This document shows, one piece after another, positions 42,460 to 51,717 of a DNA stretch of 64,000 nt. The DNA is from CAYJFD01 sp964369605 (lineage in GTDB: Bacteria; Bacteroidota; Bacteroidia; Bacteroidales; UBA932). The stretch lies in assembly GCA_964369605.1 (NCBI GenBank), contig CAYJFD010000006.1, positions 10,142 to 74,141 of the forward strand. The letters run 5' to 3'. The notes under the pieces are model-generated. The model was not told where the DNA came from. It did not search any database and saw only the letters and a list, made by a program, of their open reading frames with translations. Position 1 is the stretch's first letter; each line of letters begins with the position of its first letter. The translations under genes were made by a program, and so were the position numbers.

Positions 42460-43176
42460 TTAATTACAACCACCACATCCGCTAGTGCATGCACTTGCTT
42501 GAGCTTGTTTTTCAGGAGCTTTTTGAGCAGTCTGTACTTTCTTAGCAGCAGTTGCAGACACAGCAGGCTTCTTTCCAGTAGCGTCTACTTTTTGAGTTTT
42601 GGCAGCGTGCATAGAGTGCTTTTCTCCGCAACCATCTTTGCCACATCCGCCTTCGTCGCATTTGCAGTCAGCACATTTACCATCACCGCTACATCCTTCT
42701 TCAGCTTTAGCCTTGCTTGGACAAGTTCCTTCAGTCTTATCTGAACAGCATCCTTCTTCAGCTTTAGCCTTGCTTGGGCAAGTTCCTTCAGCTTTGTCAG
42801 AGCAACATCCAGCCTCTGCTTTAGCCTTGCTTGGGCAAGTTCCTTCTGCTTTGTCAGAACAACATCCACCTTCAGCCTTAGCCTTGCTTGGACATCCGTC
42901 GTGTTTTCCACATCCACCTTCAGCACATCCACCATTAGCGTGAGCTTTTTTCATTTCCTTCATTTTCTTCTCGAACTGCTTGAATTCTTTGTCAGTTAGA
43001 ATATCTTCCACCTCATCCATAAATTCATCATAGTCGCTGTTAGCTTTGCGAAGTTCGTGAATCTTTTCCATCTTTTCTTCAGATAGGTTTAGTTCTTTGT
43101 TGCAGCAGTTACCACAGCTTTGTAAGAAAGGAAGAGCGACCGCTAGTGCTAGCGCATATAAAAGTGTTTTTTTCAT
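42460..43176 (-). CDS. Cysteine-rich repeat lipoprotein
   Basis: A 238-residue protein with a signal ending LQSC (Cys21), followed at once by GNCC. Residues ~30-80 are charged helix (EEKMEKIHELRKANSDYDEF). From ~82 to ~180 come repeats of about 18 residues with the pattern CPSKAKAEGGCCSDKAEGT, three full and one or two partial, then a mixed CxxC/CGxxGC stretch with one HSMH, a Lys/Ala-rich tail, and a final CTSGCGGC. There are 24 cysteines, about one residue in ten. No family is recognised. The pairs suggest metal binding or disulfides; function is unknown. It has its own promoter and sits next to the hisS fragments. Confidence 0.75.
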   Translation of the reverse strand: MKKTLLYALALAVALPFLQSCGNCCNKELNLSEEKMEKIHELRKANSDYDEFMDEVEDILTDKEFKQFEKKMKEMKKAHANGGCAEGGCGKHDGCPSKAKAEGGCCSDKAEGTCPSKAKAEAGCCSDKAEGTCPSKAKAEEGCCSDKTEGTCPSKAKAEEGCSGDGKCADCKCDEGGCGKDGCGEKHSMHAAKTQKVDATGKKPAVSATAAKKVQTAQKAPEKQAQASACTSGCGGCN

Positions 43177-43217
43177 TTTTTTTGTATTTAATTAAAATCT
43201 AATATTTATTCTAACTT

Positions 43218-43225
43218 CAAAAGTA
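43218..43225 (-). promoter_or_regulatory. -7 promoter box of the cysteine-rich lipoprotein
   Basis: TACTTTTG on the minus strand, 41 bases upstream of the start codon. Confidence 0.6.
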
Positions 43226-43255
43226 TAAAATGTATCATTAATATACAAAAAATAT

Positions 43256-43263
43256 TACCTTTG
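43256..43263 (+). promoter_or_regulatory. -7 promoter box of mutAB
   Basis: TACCTTTG, 51 bases before the ATG of mutA. A -33 TTTG is not evident. Confidence 0.6.
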
Positions 43264-43314
43264 TGACTTAATTTATATAAAATTATTTGCATCATTTATA
43301 AAAAGAAAGAATAT

Positions 43315-45183
43315 ATGGTTGAAAAATTATTTGCCGAGTTTCCCCCTGTAGAAACATCACAGTGGGAAGAGGTGATCGCCAAGGACTTAAAGGGTGCTGA
43401 TTACGAGAAAAAACTCGTATGGAAGACTCAAGAGGGTTTTAGTGTACGACCTTACTATCGTGCAGAAAACTTGGAAAATCTGACTCAGATGGGCTCAGAG
43501 CCTGGTCAATTCCCTTACCTTAGAGGTATAAGATCAAACAATAATTGGCTTATTCGTCAAGACTACAGTATACATAATGGTGTAGAAAAGGCGAATGCAC
43601 AGGCCTTAGATGGACTAATGAGAGGAGTTGAATCTCTAGGTTTTTGCTTAACAAAGTCTATTTCAAAGGATGAGTTAAGTACACTTCTAAACGGAATCGA
43701 ACTAGAGTGTGTAGAGGTTAACTTTAAGGGATGCTGTTTAGCAAATCCTGAGGTGTTTACATACTTCCTTGATTATGTACAAGATAAGAAGTACGATGTA
43801 GAAAAGATCAGAGTGTCTTTTGACTTTGATCCATTAAATCAGTTAAATCTTAGAGGTCATTTCTGTACAAATAGCTGTTTTGAAACTCTTAAAACGATAG
43901 TTGAGAAGGCTAATGCTCTACCTTACGCAAAGGTAATAGGCGTAAATGCTTATAGCTTTAATAGCGCAGGTGCAAGCAGTACGCAAGAGTTGGCTTTTGC
44001 TCTTAATATGGGAAGTGAATATATCAATATCTTAACTGACCTAGGATTAAGCGTAAAAGATGTTGCAAAGAAAATGAAATTCACTTTCGGAGTAGGTTCT
44101 CTATATTTTATGGAGATAGCAAAGTTCCGTAGTGCTCGTTTACTTTGGGCAAACGTAGTAGATACTTATGGCACAGATAGTACTTGTGCTAAGAAGATAA
44201 AAATTCATGCAGTAACTAGTCTTTGGAATCAAACAGTTTACGATGCTTACGTTAATATGTTGAGAAATACAACAGAGGCGATGAGTGCAGCTATAGCTGG
44301 TGTAGATTCTTTAGAAGTTCTTCCTTTCGACTATGCATTTAGATGTGCTAGCGATAATGAGTTCTCAAATCGTATTTCACGTAATGTTCAGTCTTTATTA
44401 AAAGAAGAAGCATTATTTGATAAGGTGGTAGATCCTTCAGCAGGTTCTTACTTTATCGAGAATCTAACAGACTCAGTAAGTGCAGCTGCTTGGGATTTAT
44501 TCAAGCAAGTTGAAGAAAAAGGTGGCTATATCGCTGCTATGAAGGAAGGATTTATCCAAGATCAAATTAAAAAGGTTTCTGACGCTAAGGATCAGGATAT
44601 CGAGAAGCGTAGATTAACTATTCTAGGTACTAATCAGTTCCCTAACTTCTTAGAGAAGATAGATGCTGATGTTTGCGAGGAGGTAGTTAAGCGTGGAGCT
44701 ATGGATATTGCTCCTGAGAAGGAGCTAGTAGCAAATCCTATTCGTACTTATCGTGCATCTCAGGCTTTCGAAGCTCTTCGTTATGCAACAGATAAGAATG
44801 AGAAGCAGCCTCAGGCCTTTATGTTAACTTTCGGAAATCTAGCTATGTGTAGAGCACGTGCTCAATTTAGCTGTAATTTCTTTGCAGTGGCAGGTTTTAA
44901 TGTAGTCGATAATAATCGTTTTGAGACTATTGAGGAAGGTGTAAAAGCTGCATTAGAAGCAAAGGCGGAAATAATCGTGGCTTGTTCTTCTGATGATGAG
45001 TATCCTGAAGCTCTTCCAAGAATAGCTGAATTAGTAGGGGATAAGGCTATCGTTGTGGTAGCAGGAGATCCTGCTTGTAGAGCTGAATTAGAGGAAAAGG
45101 GAATTAAGAACTTTATCAATGTTAAGTGTAATGTTCTTCAGACTCTTAAAGATTACCAAAAGATGATGGGTATTAACGCATAA
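43315..45183 (+). CDS. mutA: Methylmalonyl-CoA mutase small subunit
   Basis: A 622-residue subunit. The N-terminal part is the TIM barrel (LVWKTQEGFSVRPYYRAENL, RVSFDFDPLNQLNLRG, then GSLYFMEIAKFRSARLLWAN). The C-terminal flavodoxin-like domain (AVAGFNVVDNNRFETIEEG) lacks the DxHxxG motif of cobalamin-binding subunits, as usual for MutA, so it is structural. With MutB it interconverts succinyl-CoA and methylmalonyl-CoA in propionate production. Ten bases separate it from mutB. No epimerase, carboxylase or chaperone gene is adjacent in this window. Confidence 0.96.
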   Translation: MVEKLFAEFPPVETSQWEEVIAKDLKGADYEKKLVWKTQEGFSVRPYYRAENLENLTQMGSEPGQFPYLRGIRSNNNWLIRQDYSIHNGVEKANAQALDGLMRGVESLGFCLTKSISKDELSTLLNGIELECVEVNFKGCCLANPEVFTYFLDYVQDKKYDVEKIRVSFDFDPLNQLNLRGHFCTNSCFETLKTIVEKANALPYAKVIGVNAYSFNSAGASSTQELAFALNMGSEYINILTDLGLSVKDVAKKMKFTFGVGSLYFMEIAKFRSARLLWANVVDTYGTDSTCAKKIKIHAVTSLWNQTVYDAYVNMLRNTTEAMSAAIAGVDSLEVLPFDYAFRCASDNEFSNRISRNVQSLLKEEALFDKVVDPSAGSYFIENLTDSVSAAAWDLFKQVEEKGGYIAAMKEGFIQDQIKKVSDAKDQDIEKRRLTILGTNQFPNFLEKIDADVCEEVVKRGAMDIAPEKELVANPIRTYRASQAFEALRYATDKNEKQPQAFMLTFGNLAMCRARAQFSCNFFAVAGFNVVDNNRFETIEEGVKAALEAKAEIIVACSSDDEYPEALPRIAELVGDKAIVVVAGDPACRAELEEKGIKNFINVKCNVLQTLKDYQKMMGINA

Positions 45184-45193
45184 ATTAGAGATT

Positions 45194-47317
45194 ATGAGAC
45201 CAGAGTTTAAAGATATAAAATATAAAGGAGATGCAGCTTCTTGTGGCTGTAATGCAGATACTGCAGCATGGAAGACTCCAGAACAAATAGATGTTAAACC
45301 TATCTATAGTGCTGCTGACCTAGAAGGAATGGAGCACCTTAATTATGCAGCAGGTGTGGCTCCTTTCTTACGTGGACCATATTCTACGATGTATGTAATG
45401 AAGCCTTGGACAGTACGTCAGTATGCCGGTTTCTCTACAGCAGAGGAGTCGAATGCATTCTATCGTCGTAACCTAGCTGCTGGACAGAAAGGTTTGTCTG
45501 TGGCTTTTGACTTAGCAACGCATAGAGGTTATGATGCTGACCACCCACGTGTAGTAGGAGATGTTGGAAAAGCAGGTGTATCTATCTGTAGTGTAGAGGA
45601 TATGAAGGTTCTTTTCGATCAGATTCCTCTAAATGAGATGTCAGTCTCTATGACTATGAATGGTGCAGTACTTCCTATTTTAGCCTTCTATATAGTAGCA
45701 GGTTTAGAACAAGGAGCTAGTCTAGATCAGATGGCAGGTACTATTCAAAATGATATTCTAAAGGAGTTCATGGTTCGTAATACTTATATTTACCCACCAG
45801 AATTCTCAATGAAAATAATAGGTGATATTTTTGAGTACACTTCTCAGAATATGCCTAAATTTAATTCTATTTCTATCTCAGGTTACCACATGCAAGAGGC
45901 AGGTGCAACTAATGATATCGAGATGGCTTATACACTAGCTGACGGTCTTGAGTACCTTCGTACAGGTGTAAAGGCAGGTATCGATGTTGATAAGTTCGCT
46001 CCACGTCTATCGTTCTTCTGGGCGATCGGTATGAACCACTTTATGGAGATAGCAAAGATGCGTGCAGCACGTATGATCTGGGCTAAATTAGTTAGTCAGT
46101 TCAATCCTAAGAGTGCGAAGTCACTTTCGTTACGTACTCACTCTCAGACATCTGGATGGTCACTTACTGAGCAAGACCCATTTAATAATGTTGCTCGTAC
46201 TTGTGTTGAGGCTATGGGCGCAGCACTAGGACATACTCAGTCACTTCACACAAATGCACTTGATGAGGCTATCGCACTGCCTACAGATTTCTCTGCAAGA
46301 ATCGCACGTAATACTCAGATCTACATCCAGGAGGAGACTTCTGTTTGTAAGTCAATCGACCCGTGGGCTGGTTCTTATTATATAGAGTCTCTTACTAATG
46401 AGCTAGCTCAAAAGGCGTGGAAGCTTATTCAGGAAGTAGAAGAATTAGGAGGTATGGCTAAAGCAATAGAGACTGGAATTCCAAAGCTACGTATTGAGGA
46501 AGCAGCTGCTCGTAAGCAAGCTCGTATCGACTCGAACCACGATAAGATCATCGGTCTAAACCAATACCGATTAGAAAAAGAAGATCCAATCGAGATTCTA
46601 GATGTTGACAACACGAAGGTGCGTGAGTCTCAAGTCGCAAGACTTAAGGAACTACGTGCAAATCGTGATAATGATAAGGTTAAAGAATGTCTAGCTGCTA
46701 TAACAAAGGCGGTAGAGACTAAAGAGGGCAACTTACTAGCTCTAGCTGTTGAGGCGGCTAAGGCTCGTGCTACTCTAGGTGAGATCTCGGATGCTTGTGA
46801 AGTAATAGTAGGAAGATATAAAGCAGTAATTCGTATGAATACAGGAGTTTATTCTTCAGAGGTTAAAAATGACTCTGATTTTGAAAAGGCTAAAGCAATG
46901 GTGGCTGATTTTGCTAAGAAGGAAGGACGCCAGCCAAGAATTATGATTGCTAAGTTAGGACAAGACGGTCACGATCGTGGTGCTAAGGTAGTAGCAACAG
47001 GTTATGCTGACTGTGGTTTTGACGTGGATATGGGACCTTTATTCCAGACTCCAGAAGAGGCTGCAAGGCAGGCAGTTGAGAATGATGTTCATATCGTAGG
47101 TGTTTCATCTTTAGCGGCTGGACACAAAACGCTTGTGCCTCAGATAGTAGCTGAATTAAAGAAACTATCACGTGAAGATATTATCGTAATCGTTGGAGGA
47201 GTTATCCCAGCCCAAGACTATGATGCCTTATATCAAGCAGGAGCAGGTGCTATTTTTGGACCTGGTACTCCAGTAGCATTAGCAGCTATTAAAATTATGG
47301 AATTATTAGAAGATTAG
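45194..47317 (+). CDS. mutB: Methylmalonyl-CoA mutase large (catalytic) subunit
   Basis: A 707-residue subunit. The barrel carries the substrate-binding region (FLRGPYSTMYVMKPWTVRQY) and the C-terminal domain has the base-off cobalamin motif with D591-G-H593 in KLGQDGHDRGAKVVATGY, then GVSSLAAGHKTLVP and VIVGGVIP. Adenosylcobalamin is the cofactor, which ties it to the riboswitch-controlled uptake operon in this window. The rearrangement product feeds propionate formation. A strong terminator follows, so mutA-mutB is a two-gene operon. Confidence 0.98.
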   Translation: MRPEFKDIKYKGDAASCGCNADTAAWKTPEQIDVKPIYSAADLEGMEHLNYAAGVAPFLRGPYSTMYVMKPWTVRQYAGFSTAEESNAFYRRNLAAGQKGLSVAFDLATHRGYDADHPRVVGDVGKAGVSICSVEDMKVLFDQIPLNEMSVSMTMNGAVLPILAFYIVAGLEQGASLDQMAGTIQNDILKEFMVRNTYIYPPEFSMKIIGDIFEYTSQNMPKFNSISISGYHMQEAGATNDIEMAYTLADGLEYLRTGVKAGIDVDKFAPRLSFFWAIGMNHFMEIAKMRAARMIWAKLVSQFNPKSAKSLSLRTHSQTSGWSLTEQDPFNNVARTCVEAMGAALGHTQSLHTNALDEAIALPTDFSARIARNTQIYIQEETSVCKSIDPWAGSYYIESLTNELAQKAWKLIQEVEELGGMAKAIETGIPKLRIEEAAARKQARIDSNHDKIIGLNQYRLEKEDPIEILDVDNTKVRESQVARLKELRANRDNDKVKECLAAITKAVETKEGNLLALAVEAAKARATLGEISDACEVIVGRYKAVIRMNTGVYSSEVKNDSDFEKAKAMVADFAKKEGRQPRIMIAKLGQDGHDRGAKVVATGYADCGFDVDMGPLFQTPEEAARQAVENDVHIVGVSSLAAGHKTLVPQIVAELKKLSREDIIVIVGGVIPAQDYDALYQAGAGAIFGPGTPVALAAIKIMELLED

Positions 47318-47335
47318 ATTCTAAAAGTAAATATG

Positions 47336-47365
47336 AAAAAGCCTGATTAAAAATCAGGCTTTTTT
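47336..47365 (+). terminator. Terminator after mutB
   Basis: AAAAAGCCTGATT and its complement AATCAGGCTTTTT are an uninterrupted stem with a T-tail. Confidence 0.9.
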
Positions 47366-47390
47366 GTTTTAATATGTTATATATTAATAT

Positions 47391-47398
47391 TATATTTG
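47391..47398 (+). promoter_or_regulatory. -7 promoter box of the long 47.4-58.7 kb gene run
   Basis: TATATTTG, perfect TAnnTTTG, 19 bases before the ATG at 47418. It lies right after the mutB terminator and may drive much of the following run. Confidence 0.65.
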
Positions 47399-47417
47399 TG
47401 GGTTAATTAGAAGAATT

Positions 47418-49625
47418 ATGAATAAAAAGGTAATTATCTTATGCTCTGTCGCAGTAGTCGCATTATTAGCCCTAGTAGGTTTCGGATTTCGTGCCTTGTT
47501 TTCTGATAACTCAAAGGGTGAAGCTCAGAATGAGCAGCCTAGAGATAGTAGAATAAATGCACTCAGCGCAGTTCCTACAGATGCTATTCTAGTAATAGAA
47601 TCAGAAGTAGGCTATTATCAGTGCCTAAATAATAAAAGTGAATTATATTCTCTTCTAAGCTCTATATCATCACAGACAGAAGAGTGGCATAATGCTATCT
47701 CACTACACTATACCTCAAGGAATCACATTTCCCCATTGTATATCTTATCAGTACCATTTAGTGTTGAGAAGGAAGGTTTCAGGAAGCAAGTACTAAGTAG
47801 ATACTCATCATTAAATACGATAGATTATGACGGGGTTCAAATCTATCATTCAGAAATAAAGAGTGGAAAACAAACAAGTCAAATCTATATTGCATCTTGG
47901 AATAATTTTTTACTTATTAGTGAATCCTCTACATTGATAAAATCCTCAATAAGACACCTTGCAAATAAGGCGTCTATTTTGGATAATAGTACTTTCTTAG
48001 AACTCACAAAGCAAACTAAGGGAGAGACATGTATTTATGTTGGAAATGAGAGTCTAGGAAAATTGTTTTCAGGTATGGTCAATAGTTCATATCTAAAATA
48101 TGCAAGTTTTACTCAAACTATATCGGACTGGACTATGTTTAATCTGGAGGTAGATAAAGATTATGCAGTATTGAAGGGAGAATTTAAGAATATTAATAAC
48201 GAAGATAAATTTTCTAATAGCCTTTCAACCCTTCAAACGAAGAACTCGGATCTATATGAGTTATTACCAAATGCAAGTTCTTTAGTAATGCAGATGCATT
48301 TTGAGAGTGTCGATGACTACCTTGCTAAGTATAAATTATATCTTGAGTCAAGAAAACAATATAGACCGAACCCTCAATCAAGAGCATGGCTAGATTCTTT
48401 AGATATGAGAACTGTAGCAATCGTGGATTTACCACTTGCGGAGAAAAAAGAAAGATTATTATTTGTAAGGCTAGGGTCTAATAACAAGTTTAAGGTAGAG
48501 GATTCCGAAATCGAGGCATTTGAAAATAAAGATAGAATAAATGTACTTTTGGGAGATGCATTTAAGCCAAGCTCTCAATATGCTTATACAAAAGTAGAGG
48601 ATTACTTAGTAATAGGTAGTGAAAAGGCTCTTGTAAACATAATAGACTTTAATGAGAATTCAGGATCTGTCACTTTGCATGATTATCTAGCACAAACACC
48701 AGCTTCAGAGTATGTTGATACCCCTAATGCTTTTTCTATCATAATAAATGCAAGTGAGTATAGAGGCGAAGTATCAAGTATATTAAAGCCTTATTATTCG
48801 TCTCAGCTAGAAGGAGAAGATTCAAATAAGAATTTCAGATATCTATTATTAGGAATAAATGGTAAGGATATTCAGTTAGAGATATTTAATGAGGACCTAA
48901 ATGAACTACCACAGCTTACAGTGTCGCAAATATATCAAGAGGAGGTAAATGATAATTTCAAAATCGATGTTCCCTCTGGACCTTTTGAGGTGTATAATTT
49001 TTCTAGTAAAAAGACAAATTATTTGCAGCAGCAAAGCGATAATACTTTAAGATTATTAGATCATAATAAGCGTCAGGTTCGAAAAATCGCCTTCAAGAAC
49101 GAGATATGTGGAAAGGTAGAGCAGATAGATTATCTTAAAAATAATAAATTGCAAATGTTATTTGCTGCAGGAAACCAACTATGGCTTTTAGATAGGCTTG
49201 GTAGGTGGGTAAGTGGATTTCCTAAGAATTTACCTTCTGCAGTGTTATTAGGACCAGATGTTTACGATTTTAGAAAAGATAAAAACTATGTAGTGATGAT
49301 TCTTCATAAGGATAACTCATTACAGATGTATGATATAGATGCTAAACCACTAGCTGCTTGGAATAAGATTTCTTTAAAAGAGAAGATTATTCAAATGCCT
49401 GAATTGCTAGAGGTGGGACAGAATAAATATTGGGTGGTGAGGACCACTCGACAAATGTTGATATACGATTATAATGGAATAGTAGTGGCAGACTTCTCAA
49501 AGAGAAAGAGAATAAAAGCAGCATCCGAAATAATCAAAAAATCAGATTATGAATTAATATTAACTTCATTAGAAGGAAATGAAATGTTATTGAACCTTAG
49601 AACAGGTTCGTTAAAAAGAAACTAA
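47418..49625 (+). CDS. Membrane-anchored hypothetical protein, DUF3352-like
   Basis: A 735-residue protein with one N-terminal membrane anchor (VIILCSVAVVALLALVGFGF) and a large extracytoplasmic part. No family is certain; the first segment (INALSAVPTDAILVIESEVG) recalls DUF3352 proteins. The last ~220 residues read like beta-propeller strands (LRLLDHNKRQVRKIAFKNEI, LWLLDRLGRWVSGFPKNLPS, SLQMYDIDAKPLAAWNKI). It is followed after one base by a DUF4834 gene, and the pair also seems to occur together in relatives. Function unknown. Confidence 0.6.
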   Translation: MNKKVIILCSVAVVALLALVGFGFRALFSDNSKGEAQNEQPRDSRINALSAVPTDAILVIESEVGYYQCLNNKSELYSLLSSISSQTEEWHNAISLHYTSRNHISPLYILSVPFSVEKEGFRKQVLSRYSSLNTIDYDGVQIYHSEIKSGKQTSQIYIASWNNFLLISESSTLIKSSIRHLANKASILDNSTFLELTKQTKGETCIYVGNESLGKLFSGMVNSSYLKYASFTQTISDWTMFNLEVDKDYAVLKGEFKNINNEDKFSNSLSTLQTKNSDLYELLPNASSLVMQMHFESVDDYLAKYKLYLESRKQYRPNPQSRAWLDSLDMRTVAIVDLPLAEKKERLLFVRLGSNNKFKVEDSEIEAFENKDRINVLLGDAFKPSSQYAYTKVEDYLVIGSEKALVNIIDFNENSGSVTLHDYLAQTPASEYVDTPNAFSIIINASEYRGEVSSILKPYYSSQLEGEDSNKNFRYLLLGINGKDIQLEIFNEDLNELPQLTVSQIYQEEVNDNFKIDVPSGPFEVYNFSSKKTNYLQQQSDNTLRLLDHNKRQVRKIAFKNEICGKVEQIDYLKNNKLQMLFAAGNQLWLLDRLGRWVSGFPKNLPSAVLLGPDVYDFRKDKNYVVMILHKDNSLQMYDIDAKPLAAWNKISLKEKIIQMPELLEVGQNKYWVVRTTRQMLIYDYNGIVVADFSKRKRIKAASEIIKKSDYELILTSLEGNEMLLNLRTGSLKRN

Positions 49626-49626
49626 A

Positions 49627-49881
49627 ATGGGTATATTTTTATCACTGTTATTAATAATTTTTTTATTTGCAACATTGCTCTTTAGAGTACTTCCACGAAT
49701 TCTTGCGTATTTGATAAAGAGAAAAATGGGAGGTAGTGGCGCTCCACAAGGAAGACAGAAGAAAGAAGGGGAAGTCTATGTCTCGAAAGACGCAAAACCA
49801 CAGGAGAAGGTAATCGATAAGAATGTTGGTGAATATGTAGACTTTGAGCCAGTTAAAGAAGATACAAAAGGAGAATTATAA
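49627..49881 (+). CDS. DUF4834 small membrane protein
   Basis: An 84-residue protein with one N-terminal membrane helix (IFLSLLLIIFLFATLLFRVL) and a charged tail. This is the Bacteroidetes DUF4834 pattern. The gene ends one base before the ABC exporter start. Function unknown. Confidence 0.75.
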   Translation: MGIFLSLLLIIFLFATLLFRVLPRILAYLIKRKMGGSGAPQGRQKKEGEVYVSKDAKPQEKVIDKNVGEYVDFEPVKEDTKGEL

Positions 49882-49882
49882 T

Positions 49883-51709
49883 ATGAATACGTTTAGACGA
49901 TTATTAGCGTACGCAAAACCTTATGGCAGATATTGGCCTCCATATCTCCTGCTTTCAATATTTTCAGTGTTGTTTGGGGTGGTGAATTATGCTTTGATAA
50001 ATCCACTACTAACTGTCCTCTTTACACCAGATTCAATAGAGGTGTATGAGCAAATACCTGAATTTTCATTTACTATGGATTATGTAAATGGTTTATTTCA
50101 GTATTATTTATCTAAGATAGTGGGACTTAGTGGGCCGTTGAAAGGCTTGTTATTTGTGAGTGTGATATTGGTATTAACATCTATGGTATCTAATATTATG
50201 CGTTTTCTTTCGCAGAATATCCTTGTGAATATGAGGACAAAGATAATGACCCAGGTGCGAGAGGATCTATTCTTTAAGATATCACAGTTACATGTGGGAT
50301 ATTTTCATAACCAGAGAAAAGGTGATATTCTCTCGAGTGTTTCGAATGATGTGAATGAGGTGCAAAATAGTATTGCTAGTAGCTTCCACATTATATTCAG
50401 GGACCCACTATTGGTTATAGGATTTATGATTGGACTATTTTATATGTCGCCTCAGCTTACTATTATAACGCTTGTGACTCTCCCTATATCTGCTTTTGCC
50501 ATAGGGGCTATTACTCGAAAGTTAAGAAGGGGGGCAGTTAAGACTCAGACTTTAATGGGGCGTATAGTTAGTCATTTTGAAGAGGCTATATCAGGAGTAA
50601 GAATCATAAAGGCCTTCAATGCTCAGTCTTATGTGCGAAAGCATTTTGATAGTACAAATATGGAACACAGGGACCTGAGCCGTTCAATCTATGCGCGTCA
50701 GGAAATGGCATCGCCAGTATCTGAGTTTCTTGGTATTGCGGTAGCAGCATCTATCCTATTCTTTGGAGGGTGGTTGCAGTTGCAGGGCAAGCTAGATATG
50801 ACTCTGCCTGAATTTATCGTTTATATCGCCTTCTATTGGAGAGTCTTAGAGCCTTCAAAGGCAATAGCTAGTGCCTATGCGAAAATTCAAAAGGGGCTAG
50901 TTTCAGGAGAGAGGATCTTTAGCATATTGGATGTTGAGCAAGAGATTAAGAATAAGGAGAATCCTATAGCCTTGAATAGTTTTAATGAGAAGATAGAGTT
51001 CAGGAATGTATCGTTTAAATATGGAAGTGAGCCAGTGATTGACAATGTTTCATTCGAGGTCAATAAGGGACAAATGATAGCATTAGTAGGTCCTTCAGGG
51101 GCAGGAAAGTCTACATTAGCCGATCTTCTCCCTCGATTTTATGATGTGAAGGAAGGAGCTGTACTTTTAGATGGTCATAACATTAAAGATTATGATTATA
51201 AGGATCTTATATCAGTTATGGGTATAGTTACACAAGAGGCTATTTTGTTTAATGATACTATTTATAACAATATCTGTTTTGGAATGGAAGGGCTTACTCC
51301 GGAGGATGTTCAAAGAGCAGCTCGAATCGCAAATGCAGAAGAGTTTATAAAGCAGATGCCTCAAGGTTATGAAACAAATATCGGAGATAGGGGAGCGAAT
51401 CTTTCTGGTGGACAGAGACAGCGCTTAGCTATTGCACGCGCAGTGCTTAAAAATCCTCCAATTTTAATTCTGGATGAGGCGACCTCAGCACTAGATACAG
51501 AAAGTGAGAAACTAGTACAAGATGCGCTTACAAATCTAATGAAAAATAGAACATCTATAGTGATAGCACATAGGCTATCGACGATAAAGCATGCAGATCA
51601 AATTATTGTTCTACAAAAGGGTAAGATAGTAGAACAAGGAGAACATAATGAATTAATAAACAAAAATGGACTATATTCGCATTTGTGTGAATTACAGGCC
51701 TTTAATTAG
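49883..51709 (+). CDS. ABC transporter, permease-ATPase fusion (MsbA/lipid exporter type)
   Basis: A 608-residue half transporter. I use the ATG at 49883 (MNTFRRLLAYAKPYGRYW); the in-frame ATG at 49844 lies inside the DUF4834 gene. Six membrane helices are followed by an ATPase with Walker A GPSGAGKST, signature LSGGQRQR, Walker B ILILDEATSALD and H-loop IVIAHRLSTI. The sequence is of the MsbA-like class that flips lipids or peptides. Substrate not determinable. The AMP-ligase gene follows 8 bases later. Confidence 0.9.
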   Translation: MNTFRRLLAYAKPYGRYWPPYLLLSIFSVLFGVVNYALINPLLTVLFTPDSIEVYEQIPEFSFTMDYVNGLFQYYLSKIVGLSGPLKGLLFVSVILVLTSMVSNIMRFLSQNILVNMRTKIMTQVREDLFFKISQLHVGYFHNQRKGDILSSVSNDVNEVQNSIASSFHIIFRDPLLVIGFMIGLFYMSPQLTIITLVTLPISAFAIGAITRKLRRGAVKTQTLMGRIVSHFEEAISGVRIIKAFNAQSYVRKHFDSTNMEHRDLSRSIYARQEMASPVSEFLGIAVAASILFFGGWLQLQGKLDMTLPEFIVYIAFYWRVLEPSKAIASAYAKIQKGLVSGERIFSILDVEQEIKNKENPIALNSFNEKIEFRNVSFKYGSEPVIDNVSFEVNKGQMIALVGPSGAGKSTLADLLPRFYDVKEGAVLLDGHNIKDYDYKDLISVMGIVTQEAILFNDTIYNNICFGMEGLTPEDVQRAARIANAEEFIKQMPQGYETNIGDRGANLSGGQRQRLAIARAVLKNPPILILDEATSALDTESEKLVQDALTNLMKNRTSIVIAHRLSTIKHADQIIVLQKGKIVEQGEHNELINKNGLYSHLCELQAFN

Positions 51710-51717
51710 TAATCCGT

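Noticed and set aside
42585..42943. Open frames of 114-116 residues overlapping the cysteine-rich gene in other frames
   Set aside because: They are frame shadows of the DNA repeats; only the minus-strand frame 42460-43176 has a lipoprotein signal and a promoter.
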